Shown here: positions 35,406 to 42,601 of the stretch, one piece after another | Numbering within the stretch: position 1 is the first letter of the stretch | How the letters are laid out: the number at the start of each line of letters is the position of its first letter | Assembly: GCA_014841835.1 (NCBI GenBank) | Contig: JACYUQ010000005.1 | Span: 124,001 to 188,000 of the forward strand | Direction of reading: 5' to 3' | Length of the DNA: 64,000 nucleotides | DNA from: Oxalobacteraceae sp. CFBP 13730 | GTDB lineage: Bacteria > Pseudomonadota > Gammaproteobacteria > Burkholderiales > Burkholderiaceae_D | Program-made: the position numbers and the translations under genes | Notes under the pieces: generated by a model | Database searches by the model: none | Seen by the model: the letters and a program-made list of their open reading frames with translations, nothing else | What the model was told of the DNA's origin: nothing

Positions 35406-36023
35406 TCAAAGAAGCCGCTGAATGCGTCGCACAGCGCGCGATCCAGCGACAGAAACTTGAGGATGAACATGTTCTGCACACGTAACGGCCACTGGCAAAA
35501 GAGCCTTTGACGGTCGCTTCTCGATTTCTATTGCAACCGCCTCCCCCAGGAAAAAGTCGGCGTCGCTGGCAAGTAGTTGAAGCAACGGCAGATCGTCTAA
35601 GCCCAGTGAAGGCACAAGGCTGACGACCAGGTCATTACATTCTCGGCGGAGGAGCGCGTGTATGAAATTCGCCATTCCCGTTTGGTCCTTGGCTACAGGG
35701 CTCAAGCGCGGATGGAGGTCAGACACAGACAGCCCTTCGGCTTGAGCCTTACCGACGGCATCTAAGAAATCAGCCGCGCTTTCAAAAACCACTCGCGAGT
35801 CGCCGTCATGAGAAAGGAAAAAAACGCTTCCAGCCAATGGCGGCGCCGTGATTAACAAATGATGGTTGCTTGTGTTTTCGTCATCCAACACGTAGCCGTG
35901 GAGTTCATGCACTGCCGGGTGAGATGCAAAAATTTTGCTCTGCTCTACCACTGTCTTGGCGTCAAGGAGCGAACTGGATGTCCAGTCGGCGCACTTCAAC
36001 TGATCGAAATACTCTTGTAGCAT
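35406..36023 (-). CDS. Hypothetical cytosolic protein, 205 residues
   Basis: Not recognised. An acidic, soluble protein without signal or membrane segment. Notable parts are HELHGYVLDDENTSNHHLLI, GSVFFLSHDGDSRVVFESAA (SMI1/immunity-like in style) and a C-terminal HEAT-like helical stretch. Proteins of this size and style are often immunity or accessory proteins of polymorphic toxins, but no toxin is nearby. AGAGG four bases before the ATG supports the start. Its stop touches repeat copy B and its start lies 23 bases from copy C. Confidence 0.65.
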   Translation of the reverse strand: MLQEYFDQLKCADWTSSSLLDAKTVVEQSKIFASHPAVHELHGYVLDDENTSNHHLLITAPPLAGSVFFLSHDGDSRVVFESAADFLDAVGKAQAEGLSVSDLHPRLSPVAKDQTGMANFIHALLRRECNDLVVSLVPSLGLDDLPLLQLLASDADFFLGEAVAIEIEKRPSKALLPVAVTCAEHVHPQVSVAGSRAVRRIQRLL

Positions 36024-36046
36024 AAAACCTCTTGTCGATTGCCGAA

Positions 36047-36152
36047 CGTCTGTAATTGGCCGAATCCAGCCGTCCGTTCCAGCATAGCAAGTTGCCAGGT
36101 CGAAAATTCAGCGGTAGACGCGACAGGCCGGTACCGACCCTAAGCCGACGTT
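36047..36152 (+). repeat. Island repeat, copy C (~106 bp)
   Basis: TTGGCCGAATCCAGCCG at the left, core CCAGCATAGCAAGTTGCCAG and CGCGACAGGCCGGTACCGAC, right end CCTAAGCCGACGTT. It lies between the 205- and 139-residue genes. Confidence 0.88.
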
Positions 36153-36179
36153 CCAGGCGTGACCGCCTGCTCCTGGCTA

Positions 36180-36599
36180 TTAGCGCTGGTTAGCTGCCCA
36201 GCCATCCCAATATGCTTTACTGGCGGCTGTGAGCTCATCGACGGATATCGGCGCACCTGAGTCGAGATAGATTGACACAGCTCCGTAATCTATAGTGAGC
36301 GTGCCCATTACGCAGCTAACGATCACAGACTCTGTTCCTTCTTCGACACCAACGATTTCAGGTTCCAACGCGACTATGGCATCAAAGTCTTCGAGTGGCG
36401 TGGAATCGTACTCCTGATACACAAACCGCTTGCAATCGAAAAGGTAAATTTTGAAACCCACACCTTCAGTGGGGAATTGCTGTCGCAGGTATTGAATCGA
36501 TATTCCAACCGACACCGTTCCGGGGACTGTCCCTGTAACGGTCTCAAGGCCGCCATCGTGCAATAGCCCCCAAAAGGCTGATTTCGTGTTCACATCCAT
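36180..36599 (-). CDS. Hypothetical small cytosolic protein, 139 residues
   Basis: Not recognised by name. It has an immunity-protein-like style: FWGLLHDGGLETVTGTVPG, VGISIQYLRQQFPTEGVGF and DCKRFVYQEYD, then an acidic middle and SKAYWDGWAANQR at the end. It has no signal peptide or membrane segment. No clear Shine-Dalgarno sequence precedes the ATG. It is flanked by repeat copy C and the partial copy D. No partner toxin is in view. Confidence 0.65.
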   Translation of the reverse strand: MDVNTKSAFWGLLHDGGLETVTGTVPGTVSVGISIQYLRQQFPTEGVGFKIYLFDCKRFVYQEYDSTPLEDFDAIVALEPEIVGVEEGTESVIVSCVMGTLTIDYGAVSIYLDSGAPISVDELTAASKAYWDGWAANQR

Positions 36600-36640
36600 A
36601 GAAGGCTCAATTTCGTTATTGGTATGCGACGCTCTAGAGT

Positions 36641-36660
36641 CCCGACCCTAAGCGGACCTC
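36641..36660 (+). repeat. Island repeat, copy D (partial, right end only)
   Basis: CCCGACCCTAAGCGGACCTC matches the right terminus of copies C and A. The left ~85 bases are missing. The TAG stop of the 97-residue gene (36648-36650) lies inside it. Confidence 0.75.
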
Positions 36661-36941
36661 AGCTTTTCCATACGAGCAGCAGAAAAGTATCCAATCTTTT
36701 TTCCCGGAAGTTCCTGGGCGAGACGGTCGCATAACTCTAGCCCGATTTCATCAAGGGCTTGGACCTCTTGTGGATCGTCAAACTGCAGGTAGTGTGCTGT
36801 CTCGTAACGGGCTAACCAACCAGTGATCAGCTGCACGACATTTGGCAAAAGTCCTAACTCGGCAAGATCGACATACCCGCCACCTACGGCGTCACGAACA
36901 CCTGTTCCAGATAACATCCCATCGACAAGTAGGTAGCGCAT
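36648..36941 (-). CDS. Hypothetical small protein, 97 residues
   Basis: Not recognised. A short soluble protein starting MRYLLVDGMLSGTGVRDAVG and ending GYFSAARMEKLRSA. The last codons and the stop are contributed by repeat copy D, so the natural C-terminus may have been replaced when the repeat joined. AGAAGG ten bases upstream supports the start. It lies 22 bases from copy E on the other side. Confidence 0.6.
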   Translation of the reverse strand: MRYLLVDGMLSGTGVRDAVGGGYVDLAELGLLPNVVQLITGWLARYETAHYLQFDDPQEVQALDEIGLELCDRLAQELPGKKIGYFSAARMEKLRSA

Positions 36942-36963
36942 CTAACTGCCTTCTCAGTTGTTT

Positions 36964-37070
36964 CGTCCGCTTTTGGCCGAACACGGCCGTTCCGGTCAGA
37001 TTAGCAGGTTGCCAAGCCGAGAAAGTCACCGACTGTTGAGAGAGGCAGGAACCGACCCAAAGCGGCCATT
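36964..37070 (+). repeat. Island repeat, copy E (full, best-preserved ends)
   Basis: Left end CCGCTTTTGGCCG and right end CGACCCAAAGCGG are imperfect inverted copies of each other. The core GATTAGCAGGTTGCCAAG and the AACCGACCCAAAGCGG terminus match copies A, C and F. It is 107 bp long and lies between the 97- and 263-residue genes. Confidence 0.9.
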
Positions 37071-37102
37071 GCCCAAAAACTGTTACAGGACAGGAGCGCA
37101 CT

Positions 37103-37894
37103 TCAGCGAAGCACTGTCCGTGCCTGATAAATGCTTAAAAGCGCTTTGACAGCTAACTGAACGATGAGTGCGGATGCCAACGCAGTTAGAAACGCAACCC
37201 CGATAGTCTGTTCTTTCAACAGCATTGAAATAAGCAAGCAAAACGTGGCGAAGGCGAAATAGCCGTAGATCATGCCGCGCAGAAGGGCCACCGCAAATGC
37301 TCGGCCCGAATAACGATGCGAAAATCCGACAAGCACCGTGCTCATGATTGGAAACATGGCAAAGAAGCCGCTCATCCGCGCGCCAAGCCGAGGGGCCGAA
37401 AACGTGACGAACAGTACGAGTAGTGCGGCGGCGAGCATGCGCCAGGGAAGGTCACTTATGCTCGACTTGGTCGGCGCGATAGGGACTGGCGCCTCTGCAG
37501 GAAAGCATAAGGGCGTAATTAGAAGCGATGCGATGACGAGCGCAAAGCTAAGCATGATGTCTATTTTCGTTGATTGCAGGACGGCGAGTGCAACGCCATA
37601 CGTAAGGAGTGCACACAGCATCGATCCAAAAACATTGAATCGACGCGAGGCCCACACATAGGCTAGCGTAAACACGAGAATAGCGATTACCGCAAGTAGG
37701 GTGCCCTGGGCCGCAGTTGCCGCAAAAGGTGAGCCTTGTTCGAGCGCCAGTATTAGCAGAATCGGCCCGGCAACGATCGGGAAGGCGGATAACCATCCCG
37801 CCACCGCTGGCCCCCAGCGACGACCGGCAAGCGTTACGCCGAGAATCAGTAAGGGCACGAGCAATAGTTTCAAAAAGAAAATCGAATTAATCAT
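37103..37894 (-). CDS. Polytopic membrane protein, 263 residues
   Basis: An integral membrane protein with about eight predicted helices, for example FFLKLLLVPLLILGVTLAG, GTLLAVIAILVFTLAYVWA, MLAAALLVLFVTFSA and FFAMFPIMSTVLVGF. The two halves look like a repeated fold: AGWLSAFPIVAGPILLIL near the start and SGFFAMFPIMSTVLVGFSHR later. It has no recognised family motif, and the function is unknown; it could be a small transporter. No clear Shine-Dalgarno sequence precedes the ATG. Flanked by repeats E and F. Confidence 0.75.
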   Translation of the reverse strand: MINSIFFLKLLLVPLLILGVTLAGRRWGPAVAGWLSAFPIVAGPILLILALEQGSPFAATAAQGTLLAVIAILVFTLAYVWASRRFNVFGSMLCALLTYGVALAVLQSTKIDIMLSFALVIASLLITPLCFPAEAPVPIAPTKSSISDLPWRMLAAALLVLFVTFSAPRLGARMSGFFAMFPIMSTVLVGFSHRYSGRAFAVALLRGMIYGYFAFATFCLLISMLLKEQTIGVAFLTALASALIVQLAVKALLSIYQARTVLR

Positions 37895-37929
37895 GTATTG
37901 TCTGAGTATTTTAAATCCGAAACTGCGAG

Positions 37930-38036
37930 GGGCCGCTTTTGGCCGGATCCGGTCGGTCGATCCAGCACAGCAGTTTACCCGGTTAAAAATTCGGCGGTGG
38001 CCGCGACAGGCCGGTACCGACCCAAAGCGGAACTTG
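37930..38036 (+). repeat. Island repeat, copy F (full)
   Basis: CCGCTTTTGGCCGGATCCGG at the left, TCCAGCACAGCAG in the core, and GGTACCGACCCAAAGCGG at the right. It lies 35 bases upstream of the membrane-protein start. Confidence 0.88.
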
Positions 38037-38073
38037 CTGCACGAGGGGCGAAGCTCTTGGTCTAGAATTTATG

Positions 38074-38121
38074 TCGCCAAGGCAGAAAATTGCAGACTGT
38101 CACGAAGGGAAGGAGCCGAAC
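38074..38121 (+). repeat. Island repeat, copy H (partial, core only)
   Basis: GGCAGAAAATTGCAGACTGT followed by CACGAAGGG matches the core of copy G (GACTGTCACGAAGG). It lies just beyond the stop of the 62-residue gene. Confidence 0.55.
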
Positions 38122-38136
38122 ATAATCAGACACTCA

Positions 38137-38325
38137 TCAACGTTTTTTATTCCACATCGATAAAAAAGTGACTGTTGCAAAACCGCAGATTATTCCTATG
38201 CCTATGCCTCTTATCCAATAATTGCCAGATATTGGGCCAAAATTATATTCATAAGCAACGGAGAGCACCGCAATGACTAATCCAACAAGCACGCTCTGGG
38301 TGATAAATTTCTTGCTTATATTCAT
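38137..38325 (-). CDS. Small two-helix membrane protein, 62 residues
   Basis: Not recognised. Two hydrophobic helices (SVLVGLVIAVLSVAYEY and GIGIGIICGFATVTFLSMW) with basic ends (MNISKK and NKKR). The gene is AT-rich compared with the core genes. AGAAGG lies eight bases before the ATG. It is the rightmost of the six repeat-flanked genes, between copies H and G. Confidence 0.55.
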   Translation of the reverse strand: MNISKKFITQSVLVGLVIAVLSVAYEYNFGPISGNYWIRGIGIGIICGFATVTFLSMWNKKR

Positions 38326-38378
38326 GGCGCCTTCTTACTTTGAGTTAATTTAATTTTTCTGTAGATGCTATATGGGCT

Positions 38379-38473
38379 GATTTAAGCCGCATCTGAACGT
38401 TCAGCCAGCATAGCAGCTTGCCAGATTGAAAAAGTCACGGACTGTCACGAAGGACCGCTTTTGGCCGAAAGCG
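38379..38473 (+). repeat. Island repeat, copy G (right end rearranged)
   Basis: The core CCAGCATAGCAGCTTGCCAG and AAAGTCACGGACTGTCACGA is clear. The right side reads CCGCTTTTGGCCGAAAGCG, which looks like a left-type end and not the ACCGACCCAAAGCGG end of other copies. It marks the right border of the repeat-rich stretch. Confidence 0.75.
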
Positions 38474-38580
38474 TAAGTTCGCCAGAGCATGTCAGCCCTG
38501 GCTTCTTGTATCGAGCTTTATTGTTTTGTGTCCGTCTTTATTGTTCATCCATAGCTGCGTCCGGCTAATATCGCCGCCGT

Positions 38581-39300
38581 TCAAATTTTCCCGATCTGCC
38601 GGTCGATCGCCTTGAGCGCACGCTCGTTACGCTCGCTATAACGGTCGGTCAGATAGTCGCTGCGGCCCCTGGTCAGCAGCGTAAACTTGACCAGCTCCTC
38701 CATCACATCGACCACGCGGTCGTAATACGCCGAGGGCCGCATCCGGCCTTCGTCATCGAATTCCTTGTACGCCATCGGTACCGACGACTGGTTCGGAATC
38801 GTGATCATGCGCATCCAGCGCCCCAGCAGGCGCAGCGTGTTGACGACGTTGAACGATTGCGACCCGCCGCAGACCTGCATCACGGCCAGCGTCCGGCCCT
38901 GGCTCGGGCGCACGGCGCCCTGCTCCAGCGGGATCCAGTCGATCTGGTTCTTCATCACGCCGGTTACCGTGCCATGCCGTTCGGGGCTGCACCAGACCTG
39001 GCCTTCCGACCACAGGCACAACGCGCGCAGTTCGACGACTTTCGGGTGCGTCTCCGGCACGCTGCCCACCATCGGCAAGGTCATCGGATCGAAGATTTTC
39101 ACCTCGGCGCCGAAGTGCTCGAGGATGCGCGCTGCCTCGAAGGTGAGAAAGCGGCTGAACGAGCGTTCGCGCAGGGAACCGTAGAGCAGCAGGATGCGCG
39201 GCGGGTGATTCATCTCCCCTACCGGCTCGAGCTTGTCGATGGTCGGCATGTCCAGCAGCTCGGGCCGGATATTCGGCAGGTTCGGGATCGTGTCGTTCAT
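38581..39300 (-). CDS. arsH: Arsenical resistance protein ArsH (NADPH-dependent FMN reductase)
   Basis: A 239-residue flavoprotein. The FMN phosphate-binding loop is LLLYGSLRERSFSRFL, and VWCSPERHGTVTGVMKNQID and GGSQSFNVVNTLR are ArsH signatures. ArsH is an oxidoreductase that in several bacteria oxidises trivalent organoarsenicals. It is the last gene of the arsRCBH operon, 15 bases after arsB. Confidence 0.95.
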   Translation of the reverse strand: MNDTIPNLPNIRPELLDMPTIDKLEPVGEMNHPPRILLLYGSLRERSFSRFLTFEAARILEHFGAEVKIFDPMTLPMVGSVPETHPKVVELRALCLWSEGQVWCSPERHGTVTGVMKNQIDWIPLEQGAVRPSQGRTLAVMQVCGGSQSFNVVNTLRLLGRWMRMITIPNQSSVPMAYKEFDDEGRMRPSAYYDRVVDVMEELVKFTLLTRGRSDYLTDRYSERNERALKAIDRQIGKI

Positions 39301-39315
39301 GGCGTGTAGCCTTTC

Positions 39316-40596
39316 TTAGCTCAGGCGCAGCGCAAGCGCGCACAGGGTGACGAGCAGGATCGGCAGCGTCAGCACGATACCCACCCGGAAGTAATAGCTC
39401 CACGAGATCCGGATATCCTTCGCCGCCAGCACATGCAGCCACAGCAGGGTGGCTAGGCTGCCGATCGGCGTGATTTTGGGGCCGAGGTCGGCGCCGATGA
39501 CGTTCGCGTACACCATGGCCTCGCGCACCACGCCGCTGGTCGTGGTGGCGTCGATGGCCAGGAGGCCCACCAGCACCGACGGCAGATTGTTCATGATCGA
39601 GGACAGGATCGCCGTGATGAAGCCGGTGCCAAGCGCAGCGCCCCAGACGCCGTATTGCGCGCACCAGTTCAACAGCTCGGTCAGATAGACCGTCAGCCCG
39701 GCATTCCTCAGGCCATACACGACCAGGTACATGCCGAGCGAAAAGATCACGATCTGCCACGGCGCATCGCGCAGCACGGCGCGAGTCGAGATGCGGCTCC
39801 CGCGCGCGGCCACGGCCAGCAGGAGTGCTGCGCCGGCCGCCGCCACGGCGCTGATCGGTACGCCCATGTCGTCAAGCCAGAAGAAGCCGACCAGCAGGAT
39901 CCCCAGCACCCACCAACCGGTGATGAAGGTTGCCCGGTCATGGATAGCGTCGCCTGGATGCTTCAATTGCGCCATGTCGTAGTTCGCCGGAATGTCCTTG
40001 CGGAAGAACCAGATGAGTGCGCCAAGCGTTGCCGCCACGGCGACCAGATTGACCGGCACCATCACCGACGCGTAGCGGGAGAAGCTGATGCCGAAATAGT
40101 CGGCCGAAACGATGTTGACGAGGTTCGACACGACCAGCGGCAGGCTGGCCGTGTCGGCGATGAAGCCGGCCGCCATGACGAAGGCCAGCGTGGCCTTGGG
40201 CGTGAAGCGCAGCGCCAGCAGCATTGCGATCACGATGGGCGTCAGGATCAGCGCTGCACCATCGTTGGCAAACAGAGCCGACACCGCGGCGCCGAGCAGC
40301 ACGAGCAGAATGAACAGGCGCAGGCCATTGCCCTTGCCCCAGCGCGCAACGTGCAGGGCTGCCCATTCGAAGAAGCCCGCCTTGTCCAGCAGCAGGCTGA
40401 TGATGATGATGGCGACGAACGCCCCCGTCGCATTCCAGACGATGGCCCACACAACCGGGATGTCGGCAACGTGAATGACACCGGTCAGCAGCGCGACCGC
40501 AGCGCCGGCCGTGGCGCTCCAGCCGATGCCCAGCCCTCGGGGCTGCCAGATGACGAGAACGAGTGTTGCAAGAAAAATCAGTGATGCGATCAGCAC
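39316..40596 (-). CDS. arsB: Arsenite efflux pump ArsB
   Basis: A 426-residue inner-membrane transporter with about 12 helices. LIASLIFLATLVLVIWQPRG begins the protein; ALFANDGAALILTPIVIAML and MNNLPSVLVGLLAI, with YANVIGADLGPKITPIGSLA, are the family's transport core. It extrudes arsenite or antimonite. The GTG at 40596 (with AGGA six bases upstream) is preferred over a TTG eight codons earlier. It is in the ars operon between arsC and arsH. Confidence 0.95.
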   Translation of the reverse strand: MLIASLIFLATLVLVIWQPRGLGIGWSATAGAAVALLTGVIHVADIPVVWAIVWNATGAFVAIIIISLLLDKAGFFEWAALHVARWGKGNGLRLFILLVLLGAAVSALFANDGAALILTPIVIAMLLALRFTPKATLAFVMAAGFIADTASLPLVVSNLVNIVSADYFGISFSRYASVMVPVNLVAVAATLGALIWFFRKDIPANYDMAQLKHPGDAIHDRATFITGWWVLGILLVGFFWLDDMGVPISAVAAAGAALLLAVAARGSRISTRAVLRDAPWQIVIFSLGMYLVVYGLRNAGLTVYLTELLNWCAQYGVWGAALGTGFITAILSSIMNNLPSVLVGLLAIDATTTSGVVREAMVYANVIGADLGPKITPIGSLATLLWLHVLAAKDIRISWSYYFRVGIVLTLPILLVTLCALALRLS

Positions 40597-40652
40597 AAAG
40601 GGTCCTAGTGAACAGGTCAATCAAATACAGCGTCGGCAGTGCCGGATGCCGT

Positions 40653-41132
40653 TCAGGGCAACAGGGTGCCGATGCGGTCGAGCTCGGCCTTGAACCGGTT
40701 GCGGTCGGCTTGCAGTTCCTCCAGCGGCAGGGCCAGGAAGGCCTGCGTGCGGGCCAGGATGATGGCATAAGTGCGCTCGAACGCCGCTTCGATTTGTTCG
40801 TCGGTACCGACGACGTGGCCTGGATCGTCCAGGCCCCAGTGCGTGCGCAGCACGGGGCCGAGGTAAGCAGGACAGGTCTCGCCAGCCGCGCTGCCGCAGA
40901 CGGTCACGACGATATCGGGCGTGACCGGCAAATCGTCCCACGACTTGCTGTAGTAGCCCTCGGTCGAGATGCCCTTGCGGTGCAGGAGCGCGACAGCGCG
41001 CGGATGCAGCGTGCCCGTCGGCTGGCTGCCAGCGCTGATTGCCTGCCACCCCTCAGGCGCCAGATGGTTGAACGTGCCCTCGCTGAGGACGGAGCGGCAG
41101 GAGTTGCCGGTGCAGAGAAAGAGAATGTTCAT
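40653..41132 (-). CDS. arsC: Arsenate reductase (thioredoxin-coupled, low-MW phosphatase fold)
   Basis: A 159-residue ArsC. The phosphatase-type loop FLCTGNSCRS carries the nucleophilic Cys; a Cys pair in VCGSAAGETCP supplies the resolving cysteines of the thioredoxin-coupled class. It reduces arsenate to arsenite for export by ArsB. The start at 41132 gives the usual MNILFLCTGN N-terminus. It follows arsR by 35 bases. Confidence 0.94.
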   Translation of the reverse strand: MNILFLCTGNSCRSVLSEGTFNHLAPEGWQAISAGSQPTGTLHPRAVALLHRKGISTEGYYSKSWDDLPVTPDIVVTVCGSAAGETCPAYLGPVLRTHWGLDDPGHVVGTDEQIEAAFERTYAIILARTQAFLALPLEELQADRNRFKAELDRIGTLLP

Positions 41133-41167
41133 GGGATGGTTGGTCTGGTTAAAGGTCATGTGGAGCG

Positions 41168-41494
41168 TCAGTGCGGCTTGCAGGCATCGCCCGTGGCCGC
41201 GTCGCACGGAACGCCGCCGCAGCAGTTCTCGGTCAAAAAGCCGACCAGGCCATTCATCGTGTCGATGTTGGCTGAATAGATCACGAAGCGCCCATCCTGC
41301 CGGGACGACAGCAAATCTGCGTGCGACAGCTCTTTCAAATGAAACGACAGCGCCGAAGGCTGCACATCGAGGTGCTCGGCAATCCGGCTGGCCGCCAGCC
41401 CCGCCGGCCCCACCTGGACCAGCAGCCGGAAAATCGCCAGGCGGCTCCCCTGCGACAAGGCTGACAGGGCGGCAAGTGTGGCTTTGGTATCCAT
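41168..41494 (-). CDS. arsR: Arsenic-responsive repressor ArsR
   Basis: A 108-residue ArsR/SmtB winged-helix protein: LAALSALSQGSRLAIFRLL, VQPSALSFHLKELSHADLLS, and RQDGRFVIYSAN form the DNA-binding domain. A C-terminal Cys cluster, ENCCGGVPC, near residue 92 is the probable arsenite site; it differs from the ELCVCDLC site in helix 3 of the E. coli protein. First gene of arsRCBH, with an operator-like inverted repeat upstream. Confidence 0.93.
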   Translation of the reverse strand: MDTKATLAALSALSQGSRLAIFRLLVQVGPAGLAASRIAEHLDVQPSALSFHLKELSHADLLSSRQDGRFVIYSANIDTMNGLVGFLTENCCGGVPCDAATGDACKPH

Positions 41495-41528
41495 GGGGTT
41501 CCCGATTGATGCATTACAAGATGTGAGA

Positions 41529-41567
41529 ATGATAGACGAACGGTACAATAATTCAAAGAATATTGAA
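41529..41567 (-). promoter_or_regulatory. ars promoter with ArsR operator candidate
   Basis: On the minus strand, TTGAAT and TATCAT are spaced by 16 bases, a good sigma-70 promoter. The inverted repeat TTCAA, 6 bases, TTGAA (41552-41567) covers the -35 element, as expected for an ArsR operator 58 bases upstream of arsR. Confidence 0.6.
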
Positions 41568-41700
41568 GTATTTTGACGGCCTGATGACATGGGGCTGGCC
41601 ATGTCAGGAAAGGCAGGCTGCAGTAGAATGCGCGCTGACCGCAGCTTCGCAGGCGCGCATTACACTACGCGCCAGGACGTATCGTTTTAAAGGATTTTTC

Positions 41701-42588
41701 ATGAGTGGATATTTGCAGGGTAACGAGATGACGGCCGGCGCAGGTGCACCCACGCCCGCCGCTGTGCCCACGCCCGCGGCCCCCGTACCGGCAACCCCGA
41801 AAGCCGTCACCGTGCCATCGCTGCTGGCGATGCGCGCAGCCGGCAACAAGATCGCGATGCTGACCTGCTACGACGCCAGCTTTGCGTCGCTGATGGACCG
41901 CTGCGGCGTCGAGATCCTGTTGATCGGCGATTCGCTGGGCATGGTCTGCGCCGGTCACGATTCGACGCTGCCGGTGACGGTGGCCGACATGGTCTATCAC
42001 ACGGCCTCGGTCGCGCGCGGCAACAAGCACGCACTGGTGCTGGCCGACATGCCGTTCGGCGCCTACGGCAACCCGCAGCAAGCCTATGACAGCGCCGTGC
42101 AGCTGATGCGCGCCGGCGCGCAGATGATCAAGATCGAAGGCGGCGCCTGGCTGGCCGACACCGTGCGCCTGCTGGTCGAACGGGGCATTCCGGTGTGCGC
42201 GCACATCGGCCTCACGCCGCAATTCGTGCACCAGCTGGGTGGTTTCCGGGTGCAGGGCAAGACCGACGCCGGCGCCGACAGCCTCAAGAACGATGCGCTG
42301 GCACTGCAGGCGGCCGGCGCGGCGCTGATCCTGATCGAAGCGGTACCCGCAGCGCTGGGCAAGGAAGTCACCGAGCTGCTGTCGGTGCCGACGATCGGCA
42401 TCGGCGCCGGCCCCGATTGCTCGGGCCAAGTGCTGGTGATGCACGATCTGCTGGGCGTATTCCCGGGCCGCAAGGCGCGCTTCGTGAAGAACTTCATGGA
42501 TGGCCAGACCAGCATCGATGCCGCTGTCACGAGCTACGTCGCAGCCGTGAAGGATGGCAGCTTCCCGGCTGCCGAACACTGCTTCTGA
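41701..42588 (+). CDS. panB: 3-methyl-2-oxobutanoate hydroxymethyltransferase
   Basis: A 295-residue PanB, first committed enzyme of pantothenate synthesis. The core is complete: MLTCYDASFASLMD, LIGDSLGMV, GHDSTLPVTVADMVYH, ADMPFGAY, KIEGG and CAHIGLTPQ. The start was set at the ATG with AAGGA upstream. The first ~45 residues are an unusual Ala/Pro/Thr-rich extension (APTPAAVPTPAAPVPATP) not present in typical PanB, which begins near the SLLAMRAAGN segment. It is encoded alone, without panC nearby. Confidence 0.95.
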   Translation: MSGYLQGNEMTAGAGAPTPAAVPTPAAPVPATPKAVTVPSLLAMRAAGNKIAMLTCYDASFASLMDRCGVEILLIGDSLGMVCAGHDSTLPVTVADMVYHTASVARGNKHALVLADMPFGAYGNPQQAYDSAVQLMRAGAQMIKIEGGAWLADTVRLLVERGIPVCAHIGLTPQFVHQLGGFRVQGKTDAGADSLKNDALALQAAGAALILIEAVPAALGKEVTELLSVPTIGIGAGPDCSGQVLVMHDLLGVFPGRKARFVKNFMDGQTSIDAAVTSYVAAVKDGSFPAAEHCF

Positions 42589-42601
42589 TCGTGATGACGC
42601 C

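Noticed and set aside
34548..38473. Repeats as a CRISPR array or a standard integron
   Set aside because: Spacers are whole genes of 0.2-0.8 kb, and there are no cas genes; for an integron, no integrase and no GTTRRRY-type attC core are visible.
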